Shown here: piece by piece, positions 50,563 to 60,200 of the stretch
How positions within the stretch are numbered: position 1 is the stretch's first letter
Layout of the letters: every line of letters begins with the position of its first letter
Source of the DNA: Rhodothermales bacterium
Lineage (GTDB): Bacteria; Bacteroidota; Rhodothermia; Rhodothermales; UBA10348
Reading direction: 5' to 3'
Assembly (NCBI GenBank): GCA_040221055.1
Contig: JAVJVN010000014.1
Coordinates: 239,001-303,000 of the forward strand
Length of the DNA: 64,000 nt
Notes under the pieces: model-generated
Told to the model about the DNA's origin: nothing
Database searches by the model: none
The model's input: only the letters and a program-made list of their open reading frames with translations
Program-made: the position numbers and the translations under genes

Positions 50563-52704
50563 ATGCGCACACGCATCGCATCCTTTGCATTCCTGCTGTT
50601 CCTTGCATCATCCGCCACGGCGCAGGAGTCCATCACGGCCGTCTATGCCGAGACGCCTCCCCGCATTGACGGTGTGCTGGACGACCCCATCTGGGATCTG
50701 GCCCCCGTTGCCGACCGCTTCGTGCAACGCGAGCCGAATGACGGAGCGGAGCCGACGCATCCGTCGGCCATGCGGATTGCCTTCGATGAAGAGAACCTCT
50801 ATTTCGGGCTCAGCTTCTACGATTCGGAACCGGAGCTCATCCGGGCGCGCAACCTGGAGCGGGGCGGTCCCAACGGAAACGATGACATGTTCTGGTTGCT
50901 CATCGATACGTACAACGATGATCGCAACGCCTACCTGTTCGAAACGAACGTTCTGGGGACGCAGGACGATGCCATCATTTCGGACGAGAGTATGCAGCAC
51001 AGCGACTGGCAGTGGGACGGCATTTATCACAGCGAGGGGCGGATAGCAGAGGACGGCTGGCATGTCGAGCTGGCCATCCCGTTCAAGACCATCCGGTTCG
51101 ACAACAAGGAGGAGTTGACCATGGGCGTGGCGCTCATGCGGTTCCTGAACCGCACCGGTGAACGATCCATGTGGCCGCATATTCCCCGCTCGTACTCCGC
51201 CGGAATTTTCCAGGTGTCCCAATATGCGGATCTGAGAGGGGTCCGCAATGTCGAGCGTGGCCGGAACGTGCTCATCAAACCCTTCATCATCACGGGAGCG
51301 CAGGATGTGCGCACGTCGGGCACGTCGGTGACGGACACGCAGCAGGACGTTGGATTGGACGTGAAGTGGGCCGTCAATCCGAACGTGACGGTCGACGTTA
51401 CCCTGAATACGGATTTTGCCCAGGTCGAGTCCGACAACGTGCAGCTGGACCTGACCCGGTTCAACCTTTTCTTTCCCGAGAAACGGGAATTCTTCCTGGA
51501 GCGTCAGGCCCTGTTCACGCTCGGCAATACCGGGGAGACCGAAACCTTCTTCTCCCGTCGGATAGGCATTTCGAATGATATCCTGGCCGGGGCCCGGGTC
51601 GTGGGCCAGTTCGACCGGTTGTCCGTGGGCGTCATGAACATCCAGACGGAAGCCAATGATATCCTGGATGCGACGAACAATACCGTCCTGCGCCTGCGCG
51701 CCGATGTGTTCGGGCGTACCACCGTCGGTGGCATCCTGACCAACCTTGAGCAGGGCGACCGGTTCAATCGGGCGTTCGGGGTCGATGCGCGCAGTCGTTT
51801 CATGGGCAACAGTGAGGCATCCGCCTGGTATACGCGGGTGGAAGACTCCAATCCGCTGGCATCCGATGCCGCAGGTGCGATTGCCCTGTCGTGGCGCCGC
51901 GCAGACTACCAGATCGGGGTGAATCATACGCAGGTCGGCAAACGGTTCAATCCGGCGCTGGGCTTTGTCAGCCGTCGGGACATGAAGCGGTACCAGGTCA
52001 ACGCTGGATACAACCCGCAGGTAAACGGGAAATGGGTGCGGGCCTGGTCGGTTTCGGGTGTCGGTGCGCTTGTGAATGGCCAGGACAACGAGCTGCAATC
52101 ATCGGACGTGCAGTTGAACGGCCAGGTCCACCTGCAGTCCAACGACATGCTGCTGTTCAACGCCGGGCAGAACTTCGAACGGCTCGAACACTCGTTTTTC
52201 GTACGTCCCGATGCCGAAATCCTGGCGGGAGATTACACGGCACGTACCGTGGCAGCCGGGATCCAATCCGACAACAGCCGATTCCTGTCCGGTCGGGCCA
52301 TTGTCCGGACGGCCGAGTTCTTCGGGGGCGACCGGATGGCGTATCAGTTCGGGTTTGGTGTTCGGACGGGAAAGTACTTGAACTTCGACGCCATCATGAC
52401 GCACAACCGGTTCGATCTGCCCATCCCGAACGGCGAGTTCACGGCGACCTCATTCGGCATGAACATCAACGCGGCCTGGAGCCGGAAGCTGTTCGCCAAG
52501 GCACTCATCCAGTACGACAACTTCTCCGGCAACGTGCAGGCCAACATCCGGATTGACTGGATCCATTCGCCTGGCGCGGACCTGTTCCTCGTTTTCAACA
52601 CCAACTACAACATGCTGAACGCCGAAGACCAATTCGACGTGCGCGCCGCCACGCTCAACAACCGGGTCGGCGTCGCCAAGCTGACATACGTGGTGCAGTT
52701 GTAA
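50563..52704 (+). CDS. DUF5916 protein with N-terminal CBM9-like domain
   Basis: This 713-residue exported protein (signal MRTRIASFAFLLFLASSATA) starts with a family 9 carbohydrate-binding-like domain, residues about 25-210 (PPRIDGVLDDPIWDLAPVAD, MRIAFDEENLYFGLSFYDSE), followed by a DUF5916 region with many amphipathic strands (NLFFPEKREFFLERQALFTL, and repeated alternating hydrophobic strands to the C-terminal LTYVVQL). The C-terminal part is probably an outer-membrane barrel. The family is frequent in Bacteroidota; its substrate is unknown. It is divergent from the FTR1 gene across 155 bp. An orphan T9SS tail begins 23 bp after its stop codon. Confidence 0.9.
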   Translation: MRTRIASFAFLLFLASSATAQESITAVYAETPPRIDGVLDDPIWDLAPVADRFVQREPNDGAEPTHPSAMRIAFDEENLYFGLSFYDSEPELIRARNLERGGPNGNDDMFWLLIDTYNDDRNAYLFETNVLGTQDDAIISDESMQHSDWQWDGIYHSEGRIAEDGWHVELAIPFKTIRFDNKEELTMGVALMRFLNRTGERSMWPHIPRSYSAGIFQVSQYADLRGVRNVERGRNVLIKPFIITGAQDVRTSGTSVTDTQQDVGLDVKWAVNPNVTVDVTLNTDFAQVESDNVQLDLTRFNLFFPEKREFFLERQALFTLGNTGETETFFSRRIGISNDILAGARVVGQFDRLSVGVMNIQTEANDILDATNNTVLRLRADVFGRTTVGGILTNLEQGDRFNRAFGVDARSRFMGNSEASAWYTRVEDSNPLASDAAGAIALSWRRADYQIGVNHTQVGKRFNPALGFVSRRDMKRYQVNAGYNPQVNGKWVRAWSVSGVGALVNGQDNELQSSDVQLNGQVHLQSNDMLLFNAGQNFERLEHSFFVRPDAEILAGDYTARTVAAGIQSDNSRFLSGRAIVRTAEFFGGDRMAYQFGFGVRTGKYLNFDAIMTHNRFDLPIPNGEFTATSFGMNINAAWSRKLFAKALIQYDNFSGNVQANIRIDWIHSPGADLFLVFNTNYNMLNAEDQFDVRAATLNNRVGVAKLTYVVQL

Positions 52705-52727
52705 GGAGATCGTGTAACCGCGTACAG

Positions 52728-52820
52728 GTGGACCTGTCAGGTCTGGCCAGTGGGGTCTATATTTACAGGCTCAGTGCTGGCGCTTCAGTCCTGACTCGAA
52801 CCTTGCAATTGCTGAAATAG
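52728..52820 (+). pseudogene. Orphan T9SS type A sorting-tail remnant
   Basis: Reading 52728-52820 in one frame gives VDLSGLASGVYIYRLSAGAS and then VLTRTLQLLK followed by a TAG stop, which is the last 30 residues of a type A T9SS tail. No start codon or upstream body in this frame continues it; the preceding DUF5916 gene ends at 52704 in a different frame. It is most likely the remains of a deleted secreted-protein gene. It ends 56 bp before hybrid regulator 2. Confidence 0.8.
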
Positions 52821-52876
52821 GCACGGCAGAGCTTTTCGACGTCCCGATGGGCGTAACCCCCTAACCAATCTCCATT

Positions 52877-55800
52877 GTGAGAACACACGCCGCGCTGCTG
52901 TGCATGGTGTTCGTTGCCGCCTTCGCGGCGGGAACGGCATCGGCGCGCCAGGTTCCTGTGTTCGAGCGGTTGTCCGTGACAGATGGGTTGTCGCATCCCA
53001 AAATCAACGGCCTTGCGTTGGATGAACAGGGGTTCCTTTGGATAGCCACCGGGGGCGGACTTGATCTGTACGACGGAATCCGTGTTCGCCATCTTGCAAC
53101 GGGAAAGCCGCCTGGTGGGTATTCCTCGTCGGTCGGGCCGCTTCTGCTTGGCCGCGAAGGGATGATGTTCGCAGGGACGGAATGGGGGATCATGATGATC
53201 GACCCTTCAACGTTCACGTCAACCAGATTTCCGTATTCGTTTCCCAGCGGCGGCGCGCCCGTGGCGCTTGCAGAAGACGCCAACGGGGGAATCTGGGTTG
53301 CCGCGTGGACGGACGGATTGCAGATCCTGGATCCGGATTCGGGGGTGTTCACGCGCAAAATGTCCGACTCGCTGCAGGCCCTGGACGTGGTACGTGGACA
53401 GGATGACTCCATGTGGATTGCGACGGCGACCGGCCTGGCCAGGCTCATGCCGGATGCCGATGAATTCACGTTCATGCGGTACGATTCAGAAAGGCCGCAT
53501 TCCATCCGGTCGGACCGGGTCCGCCGAATAACGGTGTCGGACGATGGCCGGATATGGGTTGGAACGGAGTCAGGTCTGGACGTACTTGATCCACGGAGCG
53601 GGGTGTTTTCACCTGTGGATGTTGGAACCCGGTCGGACAAGATGATCGCCGATCTGACGTGGGACGTCTCCGGCACGCTCTGGATTGGCTACGATGACGC
53701 ATTGGTTTCGCTGGACGCGGACTCGGGTGACTATCATGTGTTTGAACATGCCCCGGGTGACCCTGAACGTATGGTGGCCGGTCGGATTACGGCCATCCAG
53801 ACCCTTTCGGGCGGAGGGCTGGCGGTCGGCTCCGATAGATCGGGGTTGAGTCTGTCGTCACTGAATGCAGCTGCCTTGACCCGGGTGTCGAAGACGAGTG
53901 ACGCAAGGTGGGAATTCCTCGGCTTGGTGGGCGCATTCTCTGAACTTCCGGATGGCAATGTGCTGGTCGGCGGAAGCGAAGGATTGTTCAAATACCGCCC
54001 GGCCGACGGGTCGGTCGAAATGCTGGCAGACGTAGTAACATTGACCGGGGGATCATCCATCAACGTGCTGCACGTCACGCGCGACGGGCACGTATGGATG
54101 GGCACGGAGGGCGCGGGGTTCGGACAGTTGGACATGGTTTCCCTGACCTTCAACTCGATTCCCTCTACCCGTCGGGACGAAGCCTTCGTCTATGATATCC
54201 AGGAAGATCCGGACGGCATTATCTGGGCCGGCACGTTCGGCGGCTTGATTTCCGCCGCGTCACACGGGGAACGATTGGATGCGTATCGCCATGATGACGG
54301 ATCCGGTCTGGCCGCCAACTGGGTGTCCCAGTTGGACTTGGACGCAAACGGCAATCTGTTGATAGGCACAAATCTTGGATTGAGCATTCGTGGCCGGACA
54401 TCGGGTACGTTTCGTCACATTGGATACGGTGAGGGCGTGACGCTTCGGAATGCAGGTATTGTCAGCGGGTTGTGGGCGACGCCAGAGGGCATCTTCCTGG
54501 CGACGGGAGGCGCGGGACTGATCGAATTGAACCCATCCGATTGGACGGGGCGACAGTGGGACGTCGATGCCGAGCTCTCCGCGGTGATCGAAGACCGGAA
54601 CGGGTACATTTGGCTCCAGAGCCCTTCCGGATTCACGCGTCTGGACCGGTCATCCGGAGAAACCATCCGGATCGCGTCAGACGTGGGTGTCATGCCCTTT
54701 GATTTTGCATTGGGTGCGTATACCGCCACGACGGGTGGCGATCTGCTTTTTGGAACACAGAACGGATTTTTTGTCCTCGACCCTGAACAATTGGCCGGCA
54801 ACAATGACGTTCCGCGAGCCAGCCTGGCCGGTGTAACCGTACGGGGTGCGCATGTGCGTACGGAAAATGGTCAGTTGGTCGCTCCGGTTGCCAGCGGAGA
54901 CATGCCCGTTGTTTTCCAGTATGCTCCCGACATCTATCCAGGCAACAAGCCCTTTGCGCTCGTCTACCGTCGTGCCGATGCTTCGGAGCCCTGGATTCGT
55001 CTGGAGGGTCCAGTCGGAGATCTGACATTCAATTCGTTGCCCACAGGAGAATTGGTCTATGAAGCGGCATTTCAATCCGTTGACGGCCGGGTCGGGGTCC
55101 CGGCCACCATCGCACTTACGGTCCTTCCGGTGTGGTACCGGAGTTGGTGGTTCACCACACTGTCGTTCTTCGGCGTGGCCCTGGCCGGATCCGGCGCAGT
55201 GGCGTACCGTGTACGAAGCATCAAACGTGACAATATCCGCCTGGAGCAGGTCGTAATAGATCGGACGGCGGAACTGGAGGACAAGCGCCTGCAGCTGGCA
55301 GAGCGGAACGACCAGTTGGCCGCATTGGACGAAATGAAGTCCCGGTTTTTCATCAATATCAGCCATGACTTCAGGACACCTCTTACGTTGATCCTCGGAC
55401 CCCTTCAGGATTTGATCGACGCATCCGAAGGGGAAGAAAAGCAGTCCATCGAACGCGCGTTGCGGAACGGTCAGCGCCTGTTGCGACTCATCAATCAGGT
55501 CATGGACCTCGCCAGACTGGAGGCCGGAGCATTCACACTTGAGGTCGTGCCGACGGACGTGCGTGACCTGGCGCGCAAGACGCTGGGGGCGTTTGAGAGT
55601 ATTGGTGCGCTGCGCCGCATCCAGACCGGGCTGTCAGGAGGTGACGAGCCCTTGGTGGTCGGCGTAGACCCGGCACAGGTGGAGGTTATTCTCCTGAATC
55701 TGCTTTCAAATGCCTTCAAGTATACCGAACCGGGTGGAACGGTATGGGTGGACGTGCGTGCGGTCCATGAGGACGGCGTGTCGATCTCAGTCACGGATTC

Positions 55801-56863
55801 AGGGATCGGCATACCCGAAGAGCATTTGCCGTATCTGTTTGATCGGTACTACCGGGTACGAGCGCCCATGGGAGACCTGCTGCCCGGGTCGGGCGTCGGC
55901 TTGGCGTTGGTGCATGAGTTGGTTGAATTGCACCAGGGCAGCATTTCCGTTGTCAGTCGCGTGGGTGAGGGGAGTGGGACGACGTTCACGATTACCCTTC
56001 CGTCCCTGCCTTGGGAGCACGGTCCGAGACCTTCCGCGCGTCCCGAGTACGAGGGGTATTACGATGTTTTCGGCGCTGCCAGTGACGCTCGGGATGTAGC
56101 TCATGAAGGCGATCGTCCGACGGTCCTGGTCGTGGAGGATCACGGCGACTTGCGGGCCTACATCCGTGAGCATCTGGATACTGCATATGCCGTCGCTGAG
56201 GCTGCGGACGGTGAGGATGGACTTGCCTTGGCCATTGAACTGGTGCCTGATTTGATCATTTCGGACATCATGATGCCGCGCAAAGACGGACTGACCCTGG
56301 TTCGCGAGCTCCGGAGCGATACACGAACCAGCCACATTCCGGTCATCCTGCTCACCGCGCGCGCCGATGTGGAGAGTCACATTGAGGGTGTGGAAACCGG
56401 AGCCGATTCGTTTCTGCCAAAACCGTTCAACGCGCGCGTCCTGAAAGCGCAGATCGCTTCCTTGCTGGAGCGTCGAAACCTGCTCTGGAATGCGTACAGG
56501 CAAGGAACGCTGCACGAACCTGACGACCCCGTCGTTTCCGCCCTGGATACGGCATTGGTGGAGCAGATTTCGTCTTTCGTGGCGTCGCGGTTGTCCGACC
56601 CCGATTTCAGCGTGGATGAACTGGCCGAGTATTGCGGGATGAGTTCGCGACAGCTCTCCAGGAAAATGGCGGTCGTGTTGGATACGTCGCCTGGTTCCTA
56701 CATCCGGACGCAACGAATGCGCGAGGCTCAGCAGTTGTTGTCGGACCCGAATTCATCTGTAAAGGAGGTATCGTTCCGTGTCGGATTCCGGAGCGAGACG
56801 CATTTCTCGAAGCAGTTCAAAGAAGCGTACGGTGTGACGCCAGGCAACTGGTCCCGGCGTTGA
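52877..56863 (+). CDS. Hybrid two-component regulator 2 (propeller, HisKA, REC, AraC-type HTH)
   Basis: This 1328-residue regulator has the same plan as the one at 42208. A GTG start (52877) leads to a signal peptide (LLCMVFVAAFAAGTASARQ), Reg_prop repeats (GLSHPKINGLALDEQGFLWI), Y_Y_Y about 682-750, a membrane helix about 755-775, HisKA with His830 in NISHDFRTPLTLILG (SHDFRTP rather than SHELRTP), HATPase about 925-1045, a receiver with Asp1130 in ISDIMMPRKDG, and AraC-type HTH about 1238-1328 (FSVDELAEYCGMSSRQLSRK). It is complete. The giant T9SS protein follows after about 330 bp, with a 21-bp-phased direct repeat between them, so it is the likely target. Confidence 0.95.
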   Translation: MRTHAALLCMVFVAAFAAGTASARQVPVFERLSVTDGLSHPKINGLALDEQGFLWIATGGGLDLYDGIRVRHLATGKPPGGYSSSVGPLLLGREGMMFAGTEWGIMMIDPSTFTSTRFPYSFPSGGAPVALAEDANGGIWVAAWTDGLQILDPDSGVFTRKMSDSLQALDVVRGQDDSMWIATATGLARLMPDADEFTFMRYDSERPHSIRSDRVRRITVSDDGRIWVGTESGLDVLDPRSGVFSPVDVGTRSDKMIADLTWDVSGTLWIGYDDALVSLDADSGDYHVFEHAPGDPERMVAGRITAIQTLSGGGLAVGSDRSGLSLSSLNAAALTRVSKTSDARWEFLGLVGAFSELPDGNVLVGGSEGLFKYRPADGSVEMLADVVTLTGGSSINVLHVTRDGHVWMGTEGAGFGQLDMVSLTFNSIPSTRRDEAFVYDIQEDPDGIIWAGTFGGLISAASHGERLDAYRHDDGSGLAANWVSQLDLDANGNLLIGTNLGLSIRGRTSGTFRHIGYGEGVTLRNAGIVSGLWATPEGIFLATGGAGLIELNPSDWTGRQWDVDAELSAVIEDRNGYIWLQSPSGFTRLDRSSGETIRIASDVGVMPFDFALGAYTATTGGDLLFGTQNGFFVLDPEQLAGNNDVPRASLAGVTVRGAHVRTENGQLVAPVASGDMPVVFQYAPDIYPGNKPFALVYRRADASEPWIRLEGPVGDLTFNSLPTGELVYEAAFQSVDGRVGVPATIALTVLPVWYRSWWFTTLSFFGVALAGSGAVAYRVRSIKRDNIRLEQVVIDRTAELEDKRLQLAERNDQLAALDEMKSRFFINISHDFRTPLTLILGPLQDLIDASEGEEKQSIERALRNGQRLLRLINQVMDLARLEAGAFTLEVVPTDVRDLARKTLGAFESIGALRRIQTGLSGGDEPLVVGVDPAQVEVILLNLLSNAFKYTEPGGTVWVDVRAVHEDGVSISVTDSGIGIPEEHLPYLFDRYYRVRAPMGDLLPGSGVGLALVHELVELHQGSISVVSRVGEGSGTTFTITLPSLPWEHGPRPSARPEYEGYYDVFGAASDARDVAHEGDRPTVLVVEDHGDLRAYIREHLDTAYAVAEAADGEDGLALAIELVPDLIISDIMMPRKDGLTLVRELRSDTRTSHIPVILLTARADVESHIEGVETGADSFLPKPFNARVLKAQIASLLERRNLLWNAYRQGTLHEPDDPVVSALDTALVEQISSFVASRLSDPDFSVDELAEYCGMSSRQLSRKMAVVLDTSPGSYIRTQRMREAQQLLSDPNSSVKEVSFRVGFRSETHFSKQFKEAYGVTPGNWSRR

Positions 56864-56884
56864 AACGCGCATTTGGAGCCAATC

Positions 56885-56915
56885 TGTCCGGATACCATAG
56901 GCATTTGTCCGGATA
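56885..56915. promoter_or_regulatory. 21-bp-phased direct repeat, candidate AraC-type binding site
   Basis: TGTCCGGATA occurs perfectly at 56885-56894 and 56906-56915, starting 21 bp apart. It sits just after hybrid regulator 2 and about 280-310 bp before the giant gene, or 50-80 bp before the small coupled frame at 56965. This spacing is as seen upstream of the TSP3 protein at 40145, but the sequence differs, as expected for a different regulator. Confidence 0.6.
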
Positions 56916-56964
56916 GCAGAGGCCTTCAGCCGGCGGAGAGGAGACCTGGGGGAGTAGACTATGC

Positions 56965-57201
56965 ATGCCGTTTCCCGGCACCCGCATTTGCGGTTCACCC
57001 CCTCTGGAAATTCTGTTGGCTTCCGACGAAAACGAACCCCGAAAGAACGAATCTGCTCCGGTATCGGAAGCCGTTCGATTGGAACTGGAAGCATTGGCCG
57101 CCGACCTGGCGGAGCAGAACGAGAGGGAGAATCGCAAGACATCGTCCAGCGACGAAGCTGGATCCGAAGAATTGCCTCCAACCAATCGATCCCCTCGATG
57201 A
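56965..57201 (+). CDS. Possible small protein coupled to the giant T9SS gene
   Basis: This 78-residue reading frame has a Glu/Ala-rich helical middle (VSEAVRLELEALAADLAEQN) and a charged Ser/Arg tail, with no recognised family. Its stop overlaps the start of the giant gene as ATGA, the coupling seen for many real genes in this window. It could instead be chance. If it is not coding, the stretch 56916-57197 holds only the 5' leader of the giant gene. Confidence 0.4.
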   Translation: MPFPGTRICGSPPLEILLASDENEPRKNESAPVSEAVRLELEALAADLAEQNERENRKTSSSDEAGSEELPPTNRSPR

Positions 57202-60200
57202 AACGCTTTCCCCTCCTCATCGCCCTGCTGTTTTCTGCCACTTTGCTGATCGCATGGGCCGGTCCTGGCGACCCCGGCTCCCTCGAGGTGACCAATCGTG
57301 ATGGAGAATCGCTTCACCTTGGCGACGCGGGGACGTCTATTGTCAACGGCGTCTATCTCCCGAATGGGACAGCGAATGGGTACCCTAAATACCAGAAGGA
57401 CAACTCAATTTTCGTGTACAAGGTGGCCAATGGGCGCTGGTACATATCGATGGTGGACGGCAGTGAGGTCGAAAGCGATGTCTATTACTACAGCCGTCCG
57501 GCCAGCACAGTGGATTTCGTCACAGACGGACGTGTATTCTTGGATTGGGTGGGTTGGGCCAATGGAGCTAACCCGGCTCCCGAACGGTGGTTGGACGGCT
57601 TTGGGCAGGACGTCATATTGGTGAACGATGAAGTTTCATCCTACGTTAACGAGGACGACGAAGGCAGTCGCAACCTAACCGTATTGATGCCGTCTCCGTC
57701 AAGCAACGATGTGACGGTGAACCTCAGCTATGCAGGCACCGCGACCGGCGGCGGCGTCGATTATACCGCTCCGGCATCGGTCATCATTCCGGCCGGCCAA
57801 AAGACGGCGACCGTCACGATCACGGCGGTGGACGATGCTATCGAAGACACGGATGAAACCATCGACGTCAGTATCGGCTCCGTCACAAATGGGACGTTCC
57901 AGGCGCCGAACACACAGACACTGACCATATACGATGATGACGCCCCGTTTCCCACGGTATTGATTGCGTCTGGTGCTGCTGTCGGCGGCACGGGAGTGAC
58001 GGTGAACGGAACGTACACGCAGGTTGGGACCCGCAATGGTGTTCCGGAATACTACCGTCCCGATCCCGGTATCTACCTTTTCATGGATGCGGATGAATTT
58101 TGGTACTTCAACACTGAGGACGGCGATTACGATGCGGGTAGATCCCTGTACTCGACCGATGACAATTTCCGGCGCCCCTACCTGGAGGACGATCCTGCAC
58201 CCGACAATTGGGTACCCGGAGACGTGTCTCCCGGGGCGCCCGGACCAACCATGTCGATCGGCGCGACGCCGCCACCGGCACCCGTCCTGGTCGAGTGCTT
58301 GATCAACGGGAGTTTTGAACTGCCAGCCGAAAACGACTACATCGGGTCACCGTCCGAAGATACCGTTCCCGGGTGGATGACGGTCAATTTCGACTATTTT
58401 GAGTATTGGCAAGTGCCATTGGCACCGTCCGTACCTGATGGTGTCCAAGTCATTGAACTGTATTCCGGCGGCCAGGAGACCATCTATCAAGATTTCCAGA
58501 CCACGCCGGGTGAGGTGCTGTCGTATTCGTTCTACCATCGCCAACGGGACTCCGCCCAGGAATTGGCCAATGTTGCATTTGGTGCACCGGGTGCCACAAC
58601 TGTTGTAGGCACCACAGAGGGCAGCACGACGTCGGCGTGGACGGAATTCACGGGGACCTACACGGTGCCGAGCGGCCAGACGCTTACCCGATTTGAAATC
58701 CAGGGTGCCGTCGCGTCTGTCAACTATAGTGGAACGGGAGGCAATCTCATTGATGCGGTGTCTGTTCAGGGCACATCCTGTCCGCCACCGGCAGCTGCTT
58801 CGCCCACCATCTGGTTTACCACATCGTCATCGTCCCTGGATGGCATGCCAGAAGGTTCATTCGGTGAAGAAGAAGGCACGATGACGCTCAGTGCCACGGT
58901 TCTGGACAACGAGCCGGTGGTTTCCGACGTCACCGTCGACTTCACGTTTGCCGACGTGACGGCGACCCGCGGCGAAGTGTACGACTACTCCGCGCCTATG
59001 AGTGTCACGATTCCGGCCGGTGAGTACTACGCAGAACTGGTCGTGTCGCTCTTCGACGATGATGTGTATGAAGGGGACGAGACCTTTACGGTTCAGATGG
59101 GATCGGGTAGCGGCTATGACGTAGACGATGACACGCCGCAGACCATCACCATCGTGGACGATGAAACTTCCCCGGTCATCTCGTTGGCCGCAACGCCATT
59201 GACCGTGATCGAAGGGAATAAAAAGGGGGGCACTGTGGAGTTGACGGTATCCCTGTCCGGCAAAAGCGCGTCGGTAACGGGGGTGGAGCTCAATTACGGA
59301 GGAACGGCAACCAAATCTGACTTCACCGGCGCAGGTGTCATCAAGATTGGGGCCGGAGCGCTGTCGGCCGTGACGACCTTGCAGATTGTGGGTGATCTGC
59401 TCGATGAGCCGGATGAGACGATCGTCGTGGCGTTGGCCTCACCCAGAGGCGGCACGATTTCGCCGGACGCCAGTTTGAATACGCAGACCATCACCATCAC
59501 GGACGATGATGATGCGCCGGTCGCTACACTGACGCTGGACCCGCCTGGAAAGGACGAGGGACTCCGCATATTCACGATCGATGAAAATGGTGGCGAGACC
59601 ACAGGAAAGGTGAAGGTCATAGCCACGCTCGACGCGCCCAGTGGATTCAATATCCAGATTCCATTGACCTTTCCGGACTTGCAGGAGGGTGGACTGACAC
59701 TCGCCGTACCCGTTGTGGAGTGTGGAGCCTCAAAGAACTGCTCACCGGGAGCCGGCGACTACAGCATCTCACAGAACTTCATTTACATCCCGGCCGGACA
59801 GACCGCTGGTGCGGTCACCATTCTGGCGATTGACAACGCCGACTATGCGGGCGACCGGAATGCGTACGTCGTGGTCGGATCGCCATTGAGCAATGTAACC
59901 GCCAAGGCCTCTCCTGACGACCGTGTTACGGTGACCGTGAAGGAGGATGAAGCGTTCCCATTGAGCGCGAACACCTATTCGCAGGTCATCCAGGAGAATG
60001 CCACCCTCGTCATTGATCTGCTGACGATTGCTGCCGGCGCCACGAGCGTCACTGAGGTCACGAATCCGAACAACGGAGGCACGGCAACCCTGGATGTGGC
60101 GACGGGCAAGGTCACGTATACGCCGAAGGCCAATTACGTGGGAACGGAGAAATTCAGCTACACCGCATCCGGTGGCGGTCAGAACCGTTCCGGCGATGTG

